DNA of 23,023 bases, taken from Priapulus caudatus. Lineage: Eukaryota > Priapulida > Priapulimorpha > Priapulimorphida > Priapulidae. Made by a program: the position numbers and the translations under genes. The stretch spans positions 531,474 to 554,496 of the forward strand of contig NW_014577168.1 of assembly GCF_000485595.1 (NCBI RefSeq). The letters run 5' to 3'. Each line of letters begins with the position of its first letter. The first letter of the stretch is position 1. The notes beneath the pieces were generated by a model that was not told the DNA's origin, made no database searches, and saw only the letters and a program-made list of their open reading frames with translations. Shown here one piece after another: positions 1 through 10,057 of the stretch.

Positions 1-195
1 TAAAACACGTCCAGCTACCATCTGTGACTGTTCACTCTAAACACGTAGCAGTAACCATCTGTGACTGTTCACTTCTAAAACACGTCCAGTACCATCTGTG
101 ACTGTTCACTCTAAACACGTTCCAGTGCCATCTGTGACTGTTCACTCTAAACACGTCCAGTACCATCTGTGACTGTTCACTCTAGAACAGCTCTT
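1..195. repeat. Minisatellite, 35-39 bp unit, about five copies
   Basis: Units share CCATCTGTGACTGTTCACT followed by CTAAA and CACGT, starting near 6, 43, 81, 115 and 152, with a decayed copy at about 188-220. Copies differ by single substitutions and 1-3 base indels. The array lies in the intron upstream of the first visible paxillin exon. Confidence 0.9.
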
Positions 196-472
196 GCACA
201 ACTGTGACTGCGTTCACCAAAAATGCAAGCGTGCTAAACGTAATATTTGTGACGCAAGGGCCACGCGAACGAACACAACACGGTGTCGACCTCCACCACG
301 GTAACCCTATGTTAAACCACGTTAATTCCTATATATATAATATATATATATATATAATATAATATATATCTCCTCTTTCTCTCTCTCTCATCTCTCTCTC
401 TTCTATCTTCTCTTCTCTCTCTCTCTCTCTCTCTCCATCTCTCTCTCTCTCTCTCTCCTCTCTCTCCTCTCT

Positions 473-504
<32 letters not shown>

Positions 505-837
505 CTCTCTTCTTCTCTCTCGTCTCTCTCTTCTCGTCTCTCTCGCTCTCTCTCTCCTTGTCTCTCATACCATCTTCTCTCTCTCTCTCGCTCCTCAATT
601 CTCTCCGCTCCATCATCTCTCCCTTAATGCAGCAACACGTCCACAACTGTCCCTGTATCTCTCTCCCTCCTTCTGTTCCCTCCCTCTCTCTCTCTCCTCT
701 TCTCATCCTCTCTTCTCTTTCTCTCTCTGTCTGCGAGTCTCTCCGTCTCCTCTGTTCTCTCTCTTCATCTTCTCTCTCTATAATATATATATATATATCA
801 GTCCTATAATCTCCTCTGTCTGCCGGCGGCTGTGTAG
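196..837. repeat. Intron with AT and long CT microsatellites
   Basis: After unique sequence to about 330 come a TA-rich run (331-370), an imperfect CT tract of more than 400 bases (about 368-780) and another TA run (780-799), ending at the acceptor before 838. Open frames here are simple-sequence artefacts. The CT tract sits on the coding strand upstream of the acceptor. Confidence 0.85.
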
Positions 838-1011
838 GTGGTGACGGCGCTCGGCAGGACGTGGCACGTCGATCACTTCACGTGCGCCCACTGCAGGGTG
901 CCGCTCGGCAACAGCAGCTTCTACGAGAAGGAGAACCAACCGTACTGCGAGGAGGACTACCACGAGCTGTTCTCGCCCAAGTGCAAGAACTGCGGCAAGG
1001 CCATAACAGAT
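838..1011 (+). CDS. PXN: Paxillin exon: second half of LIM1 and first knuckle of LIM2
   Basis: The exon follows a long pyrimidine tract and the acceptor TGTGTAG at 831-837. It runs in phase 0 from [19 protein letters not shown] to [10 protein letters not shown]. The donor is GAT|GTGCGT. The alternative donor GTGAGC 4 bases downstream would break the frame at the next exon, so it was not chosen. The exon has 58 codons. Confidence 0.9.
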
Positions 1012-1382
1012 GTGCGTGAGCCCCAGCTGCCGCTAGAGCCTGATTTTACATCTCCCGCAAAGCGGTTGCTGTTTGTTTTCGTTGTGTATCGCACGGGGGA
1101 ATCTTAGCGATTGATTAACGCGGCGATATAGCTCAATATGACACGAATAAATTTCTAGCGTAAATAATGGATAGCTAACTAAATATATAAATAAATGTGT
1201 GCGTGTGTGCGTGCGTGCGCGCGCGCGTGTGTCTAGGTCGGTTTAAGAAGGTGATCGCGTACCATCATAACCTACGCTTGATATTCGCATTGCTATAGCC
1301 CTAACTCCACGCACCCTTCTTCGTTCCCTTCAGCTCGTATCACCCCTCCCCATTGACGAAGATGTGCGCGTGTATGTATGCA

Positions 1383-1465
<83 letters not shown>

Positions 1466-2754
1466 ATGCATGCATGCATGTATGTATATATATATATGTG
1501 TATATATCTAGCCCGCGTATACATTACAGAGCTGCGTGACGGCGTTGGGGGAGACGTGGCACCCGGAGCATTTCTGCTGCGCCGAGTGCGGCGGCGAGTT
1601 TGGCGACGACGGCTTCCACGAGCGCGACGGTCGGCCGTACTGTCGGCACGACTACTTCGAGCTGTTCGCGGCGAAGTGCGCCTCGTGCAGCGACCCGATC
1701 ACAGAGAACTACATCTCTGCTCTCGGCACGCAGTGGCATCCCGATTGCTTCGTCTGCATGGTGAGTGCGCATGCGCGTGTCGGTGCACGTCCAGCTCTCC
1801 CGCTGATTGAGAAAGGTTACGTTAACGATTGTACCCACGAGAATATATACGTACATAAGTAACTAGTTAAATAAATATATAAATAACTTAATTAATGAGT
1901 TAATTAATTAATTAATTAACTAACTCATTAATTAATTCATCATTTAATAAGTAAACATATGTAATAAATAACAGTGCAAACGGCTAACCGTTGAATAATA
2001 TATGCTCGCATGTATGTTTTTTGCACTGCTAATTTTTTTCACAGGACTGCCACACGCCATTTAATGGTGGTTCATTCTTCGATCACGGAGGCATGCCGTA
2101 CTGTGAGACGCACTACCACGCCAAGAGAGGCTCGCTATGCGCGGGCTGTGGCAAGCCCATTACGGGGCGATGTATAACTGCTATGCAAAAGTAAGAACAT
2201 TTGCGTAGCGGCAGTTTCGTTGAGTAGAGGACATGGCGGGTGCCGCCGAGAGTTGCGACTATTTTGCCGTCTTCTGATTATTCACTCCAGTTAAGTTTCT
2301 ATGGCTTGTGCTAACCGTAAATTCAAAAATACACTTAACAAGGAACAATTCTTCTCGCTCTATCTCGCTCATGGGATGTAGTTACACGAAAGGCTACTCT
2401 GCTGCATAAATATATTATACGAAGCAGTGTCAATTGCTCCCACCCTGTCTAGCTCCATAGTCAATAGGGTATGTTACTGAATATGCTACTATGCGTGAAG
2501 AGAAATAAATGAGAGAGGATAATCATGCGTGATAATTATAAGTGAAAATAAGTTTAGATTATCACATCATTACTATGCCTTCTCGTTGTCATTTCTGATG
2601 AACATTTACGAATTGTTTTCCATGTTTCAGGAAGTTTCATCCAGAGCACTTTGTGTGCGCATTCTGTTTGCGCCAGCTGAACAAGGGAACGTTCAAAGAA
2701 CAAAACGGAAAACCGTACTGTCACACCTGTCACAATAAGGTATTCCAGGTGTAG
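838..2754 (+). CDS. PXN: Paxillin-family LIM-domain adaptor, C-terminal four exons (partial gene)
   Basis: Four exons (838-1011, 1530-1760, 2045-2190, 2631-2754) join in frame into 224 residues plus a stop. They encode the second half of LIM1 (residues 1-47), LIM2 (from C49), LIM3 (from C108) and LIM4, ending at the TAG of 2752-2754. Zinc-ligand patterns are clear, such as [27 protein letters not shown] and YCHTC, and the order and spacing match the LIM1-4 block of paxillin. By family knowledge, paxillin is a focal-adhesion scaffold whose LIM domains target it to adhesions, while its LD motifs bind FAK and vinculin. The LD-motif half and the first LIM1 knuckle must lie upstream of the window. 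The C-terminus reads NKVFQV instead of the vertebrate paxillin ending LKLF plus one residue. Hic-5 and leupaxin share this layout, so the vertebrate-style subtype cannot be decided. Confidence 0.92.
1012..1529 (+). repeat. Paxillin intron with GT/TGCG/TGCA/TA compound microsatellite
   Basis: The intron carries GTGCG repeats near 1195-1235. At 1362-1508 there is a compound run shifting from TG to TGCG to TGCA to TA. Alternating purine-pyrimidine sequence of this length is a classic candidate for Z-DNA. There is no coding signal. Confidence 0.85.
1530..1760 (+). CDS. PXN: Paxillin exon: rest of LIM2 and first half of LIM3
   Basis: The acceptor is ATTACAG at 1523-1529 and the donor is CATG|GTGAGT. 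The 77 codons in phase 0 begin [15 protein letters not shown] and end WHPDCFVCM. Joining D of the previous exon to SCVTAL reproduces the spacing seen in paxillin (DKVVTAL), which supports the chosen splice sites. The exon is very GC-rich compared with its introns. Confidence 0.92.
1890..1933. repeat. AT-rich inverted repeat in a paxillin intron
   Basis: Arms 1890-1909 and 1914-1933 (AATTAATGAGTTAATTAATT and its complement) pair with one mismatch around a 4-base loop, within a TTAA-rich patch. It could extrude as a hairpin. No function is evident. Confidence 0.8.
2045..2190 (+). CDS. PXN: Paxillin exon: second half of LIM3 and first knuckle of LIM4
   Basis: The acceptor is TTTTTTCACAG and the donor is AAAA|GTAAGA. 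It encodes [20 protein letters not shown] and then the [19 protein letters not shown] segment. It ends two bases into a lysine codon (AA|G) that the next exon completes. Confidence 0.92.
2191..2630 (+). other. Last paxillin intron
   Basis: This 440-base intron lies between donor GTAAGA and acceptor TTTCAG. No repeats or additional exons were recognised. Confidence 0.7.
2631..2754 (+). CDS. PXN: Paxillin terminal exon: rest of LIM4 and stop
   Basis: The acceptor is CATGTTTCAG. The first G completes AAG, and the exon then reads [19 protein letters not shown] and ends [13 protein letters not shown] with TAG at 2752-2754. All LIM4 ligands are present. AAG|GTATTC near 2739 could be an alternative donor to a further exon, but the domain is already complete. 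Confidence 0.9.
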
Positions 2755-5700
2755 AAGTTACTACTACTTCCACTGCAGCGCTCGTATCACACGTGCATTG
2801 GAGGACTGACTGAACAAAGAAAGAACTCCGTCATCCTCAGTTGACCTTATATAACTTATATAAAGATAGCTGCGAGGTGTAACAACTCATAGCTGTACGC
2901 GTGCGTTATTCAAGTACTATATAACTGCGTTTTACGTAATCAGGATCCCCTTACAGCGAGAAGACGCGGTGTGTGAACGTAAGCCACCCGCGGCCTCTTC
3001 TGGTGCTGCTCCTCATCCACCCACTCACTCCCATCTCCTCCATTTCCTCATATATTTTTCTTTTTCTCTTCCTCCCTCTCCCCCTTCTCCTCCTCCTTCT
3101 TCTTGTTCTTTTTATTCCTCTATAAGTAGTCGGGTATGCACAGAGTCTGTAACTGCGTCCCTGCAGAGTGTTGTCGTATGTTGTGCGTTCATCACACCTT
3201 TCGCACATCGTGTTTTTGGTACGAAATGCTTTATATATTTACGCACGTCACACTCTAACATGCCGGTGACAACATGTGAACGTGCGCGAGCACTGCTGTG
3301 CGTAATAATTACAATCGTTTCTGTCTAGCTGAACAAATAATTAGTACTTACGCGAATGTATAAACGCAAACGTGTTTTACGTTTATATCACGAAGGACAC
3401 AAACGCGAACGGTGACCGCTTGGCCACCACGACGTGTCGTTTAGTGTCGTTGCAAACACCGCGACTTGTCAAGTATTTTTCGTAATCGCTCGCAGCCAGT
3501 GGGATGTTATGGACACAAGTATTAAGCGCCCTCTACGCACGCGCGAGACTGCAATGTCTACGGGGTGCAATTTAAACTCCTTGGCTTCCCAATATGGCTC
3601 CATTGGCTTCCCAACAACTCGCCAGGCAATTTAAATTTACTGAGCGACGGTGATGCGTGGAAAGGTTGCGTGCGTGCGCGTGCGTGCGTGTGCGTGCGTG
3701 GACATTTATCTCACGAGAATTACTGCATAATGAATAATGTGATATGGAAGTATTCACATACAGTGCCGTATGACACACACGTGACGTTCTGATGCCATGA
3801 GCTGGAAGCCCATAACATTGGGACGCCTTTCAGTTTCCAGAATTCTATATACGGGCCAGTCGCGACGTATTGGCGTTTCAGCTTTAAATTAAATATATAG
3901 AGTCATTCGAAATTCGAACGGGCGGCTACCCCGGTTAGCGATGCACACTTGAGTTTGCTAGATGCCCTTCTAAAATCACCATCGCGCGATGTGTGCGTCA
4001 TTGCGTGACGCACTCACCACATGCGAGCTCACGATACGTTTGTTGCACGGCGTCGCATATTTCTGTTCTGTTTACGCTCCTTTCGACGTCGAAGTTGAAG
4101 TGGGGGATCTCCTGGTTGAAGTAGAAGATGTCGTGATTGAAGAAACGGGAGACGTCGCTGTTAAAAAGGGCAACACCGGAGTTGTGAATTGATTCAAAAC
4201 AGACGACGCGACGGCAATATTATGGAACAGAAAAATACAACGCCGTGCGCGAAAATCCATATATAGAGAATCAAATCAAAGTAGCTTACATCGTGTAATG
4301 ACAATTTACACATTTAATTAATAACAAATTGATGCACGCTACTATGCTATTCTACTAGTGTGCAGCTGTAGGTTATTCTACCTCACAAATTTCAAAATAT
4401 GAATGGAGATTTTCGGCAACCTTCAAGATTCGAAGCAAACCTGTTAGCGAACGCCTAGCTTGTGTGCCGGACTCGTGCACTAATGCTTGGTAGTGGTAAC
4501 AGGGGTGTGTGTTAACCCTTCTTTTAACCCTTCGATGGTGTGTGTATAGTTTACGCTAGATCCAGGCTTGAGAGAACACGAGTGTACGTAGCTCGGTAGC
4601 CTCTATAACCGATTTAATTTAACGTTATGATTGTGTAAATTATATAATAACATATTAGCTAATAGCTATCATATTTTTTCACTCAAAGGTTTAATACAGC
4701 GACAGTAGATGTCCAACAGTAGGTTACTGCTAGAAAGCGTATAGGCTGGTGTTAAAAAAAACCATCGTGCATGTTTTATAGTTTGGATATATCTGAACTG
4801 CAAATATTTCAGCAGATATAGTCGGAACTATTCTATAATAATGGTTTCACAGCTCCTAATATATGCATGGTTTATAAGAGTCATTCATGAATAATACAAA
4901 GTAAAATTAGTACTGTTCGTAAACACTTGATTATTTTGAAGGCATCTCTGCTAAAAGAAGTGTGACAAAGTGTTAAACAGCTGCAGGGTGCCACGGGTCT
5001 GCATAAATGCTGGTTTCCAACATGTTTGATAGCAAGCCTTCAACATTTTGATACAGTTACCTTTCCAACGTGGATGGCTCTCCAATAGTGCATTGCGCGT
5101 GTAAAGTGATATTATTCCATGATGAATATTTTAGCAGGTGTAACGATGTAATTTATAATTGACAGTTTGTATATCAATGGTTTGTAATTAGGAATTTCGT
5201 CGCATGACCAGTGTAGAAGCGAACATATTCATGCGGTTGGAAAATGTAGTTACGAATAGGATGTTGATAATGTAGAGAAATTCTAGTCATTCTGCGCATT
5301 TTATGGGCTGGGCTGCAATATTCAAGTAGAATTACTATTATTATTTCCAAAGTGGATCACGGCATTAGCCGGTGCATGGATTCTGGGTTGGCCGTGTCCC
5401 AACCTGGGACATAGCGATTCAATCCAGAATTTTTCGCAGGACGTGTGCTGGTTCCAGTAGAGCGATTTTCTGCACTTTTGCACTATTATTATTATTGATA
5501 TCATTATTATCATCGTAATTATTATTATTATCAAGTAGCAAGAAGAAAACGACAGAACACACATGTAACCATATAGGCACAGATGGGTAAACATACTCGG
5601 AATGTTTAGCGACTATATTATACGTTGTTGTAGATGCTTTACGATATGGCAGCAGCTGTATCTAGCAATCCGATGTAATCTGTAAATATACCTGTAAGGT

Positions 5701-6718
5701 CACGAAGCTTTAGCTACAATTAATTTTACATCTGTTTACATGCGGTTCATGTTGGAAGCAATATGTACAGCCGTGCAAGTTTTAATTTTAACATTTGAGC
5801 CCGTTCAAAACCCGACAAGCAATGAAATGTAGTTAAATGATTCCTTAGTAAGGTGGAAAGAAATATAATTTTGTATATCGTAGATTTAGATTGTTACATT
5901 TTAGCTTATGTGCTAAATTTTTACGTGCTTTAACGAATCTGATGTGCATAACTAAAGTTACCAGACAGGCTCCACATCAGACCTACAGCCATGAACATAT
6001 TTAGCATTTCGTTTTTCGAGCAAGTAGTTTCAAACATTCACGTAGAAGTATTATGTTCATATGTCAGCTACATAGCATATCGCCCCTGCTGTTCCCAGCT
6101 GTATGCATGGTGCCCAGTGTAGTGACACCTCGCCAAAAGATACGCGTGTAGACAAAGAAACCTAGAAGCGTTTTACCATCTCTAGGACACGCGTATTTAC
6201 CGTGCAGTTAAGCAAAGAATGACCGTTTCGCCTACTTAATGCGGGTTTTAGCTTCTTAAACAATGAACCGAGTGCAGCCAACATGTGATGAACAAGTAAC
6301 GTCTTGGGTTTAGCAAGGGGTGCTATATATAAGATCTCCACTAAACTACTTAATATTAGCGATGACTTTTATAAATGTAACTGATGGGTTCATTTACCAA
6401 TAGCAGTGTGCATATTGATGTACTGTACACCAACCTGGTGACCACGTGTGTAATGGCGCCGCAAGAGACAAAAGTTGATACAAATAACAAAATAAAAAAA
6501 CATTTGTGTAAACATAACGACGTTGAGAATTGGTCGTGTAATTTTATTGCCGTGTAAAGGTTGCACGTAGGTACAGGGCAACATGGACGGATGCGGATTG
6601 TATCTCAACAGCTACGAAAATATTGCTATAATCAAAATAGAAGTGCTTACGTGTAATTGCGTCCGCACACTAATTCTCATCCTAAATCTAACCCATTGCC
6701 GCGCTCCTAACGACTTTC
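2755..6718. other. Convergent intergenic region, no gene recognised
   Basis: This holds the 3' flank of paxillin and unique sequence. Notable contents are a near-pure pyrimidine tract (about 3050-3122), a short TGCG run (3663-3700) and an ATT microsatellite (5484-5533). Open frames near 3989-4192 and elsewhere lack family resemblance or splice support. An ATTAAA at 3888-3893 is the only plausible, weak, paxillin polyadenylation signal I noted. Confidence 0.6.
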
Positions 6719-6727
6719 AGAAAGCTG

Positions 6728-6741
6728 ATTCTCTCTTTCTC

Positions 6742-6787
<46 letters not shown>

Positions 6788-6791
6788 TCTC

Positions 6792-6822
<31 letters not shown>
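6728..6822. repeat. CT microsatellite at the left edge of copy A
   Basis: An almost pure CT run with a few CCC interruptions. The equivalent run in front of copy B (9972-10056) differs in interruptions (TATTGCTC) and begins directly at the N gap. Confidence 0.9.
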
Positions 6823-8041
6823 ACCTTCTCCATTCTTAAGTTCGTTTAATGTAAGTGTGTGGCACTGCAACGTGGCTGTACGTAGCGGGTACCAGCTCTC
6901 TACATATGTGCGGCCTTTCTGTACCACAAAAACGCCGTCGCGGTGCGTTAACATCTTAAAAATCACAATATAGGTGAAAAATAAACTAAGAAATTTACGC
7001 GCAGCGACACGTAATGGAAATAGTTCATGATAACTAGTTCAACATTCAACCAATAACTAGCACTCTTCGTAATCATAAACGATTAAAATATTTACTAATA
7101 ATTACGATAATACAAGAAATGGCATCGCTTAAAATGACCTTCTTTGCTAACACGGGGAACAAGACCGAGTTTTTTATCCGATAAAAAATCAATCGATATT
7201 GCACTGCTATGTTCGTGCTCTACTATAAGGAGCGTCTGTTCTTATTAGTGTATGGGTTGTCAAATCTCTCAGTATGCGACTGAGGGAAAACAAGGTAAAA
7301 CTGTGACAACCGAACGCCCTTATATCATTTGGCAGAAGGGCACGTGGAATGTATATCTTAGAATATTACTGTCAAAATTTACCAAAATATATCATTTTTC
7401 ATATGAAGTCAATGAGGGAGATCTGAATTCACATCTCTGGCATGACTGAATGTAAGACATAGCAAGATTTTGCCAACACAGTTCACTTGTTCAATATACC
7501 TTGTACGGTAACTCTCTTGCTCTCTAATCTTCTCCGGCTCCTAGTCACTTATTCACCGGCTGGTGCGATTGTTATAAACAAAAGGTGCTGAATAAAGATC
7601 TACATCAATCTATCTATCTACATATCTCTCTATTCTAGCTTCTATGCATGCTCAACGCATATACGTAGTATGTTTTCTCTTCACCAACATGACCACAAAC
7701 AGCGGCTATAATTTTATGTTACAAAATCACTTTTGCAAAAATGGCACAATGGTACATAACCGTTGTCAAAACAAGATAACAGTGCTATAAACAAAAACTC
7801 AAATTTAACATAAAAGGCTACAGTGTGACCTTGCACTATTAATAGTATACCTGTCTATACATTTTGTTTAGGAAATATGATCACTAGAGCATTCGAAAAA
7901 CTGTTCGAACTGAAACACCTGAGACACTCTCCCATATAAAACTAAACAGAATAACACAACGTTTTGTAAAATTTATGCATTTACGTTAATAGTCCATCTA
8001 GCTAACTATTTTGTTGATGCTCATGTAACATATTTTTGCAA

Positions 8042-8047
8042 TTTAAT
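8042..8047 (-). promoter_or_regulatory. Possible MAP3K1 polyadenylation signal (ATTAAA)
   Basis: ATTAAA on the minus strand lies about 540 bases past the copy A stop codon. It is a common variant signal, but the region is AT-rich and chance occurrence is likely. Confidence 0.18.
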
Positions 8048-8142
8048 ATGTACTTCTTCAAACTCTAGGCCAGGGCTATTGCAACACAATCGTCTTCCTG
8101 GTATGTGACAATCAATGTACAATGGTCCCTGTAAGTGCACCT

Positions 8143-8214
8143 GGGGCCCGTTGTCAGAAACAAATTAGTCTTAAAATTAATCGTAACTTTACGAAGTTTC
8201 TGGCAACGGGCCCC
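8143..8214. mobile_element. 72 bp fold-back (MITE-like) element
   Basis: Inverted arms of 19 bases (8143-8161, GGGGCCCGTTGTCAGAAAC, and 8196-8214) pair with one mismatch around an AT-rich core containing TTAGTCTTAAAATTAA. From memory, short elements with GGGCCCGTT-type ends are common in invertebrate genomes. No transposase is present. Copy B keeps only the right arm. Confidence 0.7.
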
Positions 8215-8589
8215 TGGTATATCGCCATTCCTGTCATGATCAGTATCTCATCTTGAAGATTGTTTATCGCATTGGCAATTATGAGCTAATAACATAATGA
8301 CCTTGGTCGACAAATGTGAATGTAATGAGGTATACCACTTGTCAGCAACAGTCCTGGCATTGCAGAGAAAAATACTTCTCTGAGTTCTCTCGTTCTATGA
8401 CACACATTACAGCTTATAAATTCTACTAAAATAGAATCTGAATTTGGTCCCCAAGTCATTTGTCAAATACGAAATTATGCATTAAAATATGATAAATGGA
8501 ATGAATAAATGAAATCGGATAAATTCAGTTAAGAACTTAAACGGGACATCATTATGGGCAGTGCTTCTGATAAATGCTTCATCGCAGCA

Positions 8590-8918
8590 TTACACATCTA
8601 CAAATATAGGCCACTGCACCAGTTCTCTTGCTGCCGGCCTCTCCTTGGGACACATCTTCATGCATTGCATAGCAAAGTTCTTCAGCTCCGCGCACAAGCG
8701 ATCGGGAAGCGGAGGCGGCGTTTTCGAGTTACCTATCTTCCACCAGAGCTGGAAGTGGTTGGAGATGTCGGTGGCGCCCCACGGTGGCTGCGCAGATGAC
8801 ATCTCGATCACGCAGCAGCCGACGGCCCATATGTCGCAGCTCCTGCCGTAGTCCTCCCCCCTCAGCACCTCGGGCGCCATGAACGCCCACGTTCCCACCG
8901 GCTGCTTCTCAAACTCTC
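8590..8918 (-). CDS. MAP3K1: MAP3K1 terminal kinase exon, copy A, with stop
   Basis: The acceptor is TGTCGATCAG. The exon completes the kinase C-lobe: [20 protein letters not shown] with the P+1 loop threonine, [18 protein letters not shown] and [13 protein letters not shown], then VDV and TAA at 8592-8590. It differs from copy B at only two bases, one silent and one giving Ile here where copy B and vertebrates have Val (D-V/I-W). Length and ending match the family. Confidence 0.95.
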
Positions 8919-10024
8919 CTGATCGACACGTAAACAATTCGACCGGTTACCACGGCGATACTCGAACAGTCGACACACGTCCTGCTCTGTGAGAAGTGTA
9001 GCATTGTGAAACCACAGTTCTACTGCGTAACATAGAGATGCAATCCGATTCTATTCTAGGTGCTCTTGGCCACTGCAGGTTGTGCGTGTGTGTCTCGTAA
9101 CATATATATATATATATCTTTAGAAAATAACTACCTATATTATATATGACATCGTCAACCATCATTGCCTGTCAACAACCACCACCCCTACATTCGACGA
9201 CAATAAACCTGCCCTACAGAAGCATGGCGGAGACGATACACACCATACGTACGATACACACGGCGAAGAAGAGACATACCTGGTGCGGTGGTGCTGGCAG
9301 CTATGAACGACCATTAACCCCGCAATACTCAGACATGTCGTGTCGACACACGGTCAGCTGTGTGGGAAGCATAGCGGACACGATAAATACCATATATATA
9401 CGATACACACGGCAAAGAACAGACATACCTGGTGCGGTGGCGCTGGCAGCTAGGCGTGCCGCGATGCCAAAGTCAGCTATCTTCAGCCGCTGGCCGGTGC
9501 TGTCGACGAGCAGGTTCGCGCCCTTCAGGTCGCGGTGCAGAATCTTCTTGTCGTGTAAGTAGACGAGGCCCAGGAGCACCTGCAGCAATACGCGTGCGCG
9601 CACAAAATATCAAAATCGGTGTCCGAACTTATGTTGAGGTCCGTCGAGGTGTCAAAAACGAATTCCGAATTCATATTTAATAATATATATAAGAATTTAT
9701 ATTTAACAAGAGCCGCAGAGCGTCTGGGCTCATCTGGGGTCTGTTGCTACGGTTATGAACGTACAATTTCAGTCGTGCGTAGTGACACATTTGTTAGGCA
9801 CAGATATGCAGATACGAAGTTGCGTACACATCATTGTTAGGACACGCTCACTATCTCCCCCTCATGCGATTTTGGTTTATTTTATTAAATGATACTTGCC
9901 TTTCACTTCGAATTTGTGTCATAGATTCACAGCTATCTATTTTTATCTATCTATAAAAGATNNNNNNNNNNCTCTCTTCTCCCTCCTCTCTCTCTCTCTA
10001 TTGCTCTCTCTCTCTCTCTCTATT

Positions 10025-10057
<33 letters not shown>

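Larger units (their letters stand above)
6819..9707. repeat. Segmental duplication copy A (about 2.9 kb)
   Basis: This block is repeated in the same orientation at about 10053-12782 (offset 3233 at the left end and 3075 at the terminal exon). It starts at the end of a CT microsatellite (TACCTTCTCCATTC) and includes the MAP3K1 3' flank and its last two exons. The copies differ by scattered substitutions and a few indels, by eye about 1-2 %. Homology ends within an AT-rich 26 bp repeat near 9707. Confidence 0.92.

Noticed and set aside
1-195. CRISPR-like spaced repeats
   Set aside because: The units are head-to-tail without unique spacers, and the window is clearly eukaryotic.
329-809. Long Arg/Glu and Ser/Leu open frames on both strands
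   Set aside because: They are translations of an imperfect CT microsatellite with no start context, splice support or family resemblance.
5360-5425. Possible tRNA-derived SINE (A-box-like TAGCCGGTGCATGG, B-box-like GATTCAATCC)
   Set aside because: The B-box lacks a consensus base, no cloverleaf forms by eye, and there is no A-tail.
7252-7449. 65-codon open frame present in both duplicate blocks (also 10483-10680)
   Set aside because: The two differences between copies both change amino acids, there is no recognisable domain, and it lies in the MAP3K1 3' flank. Shared openness follows from recent duplication.
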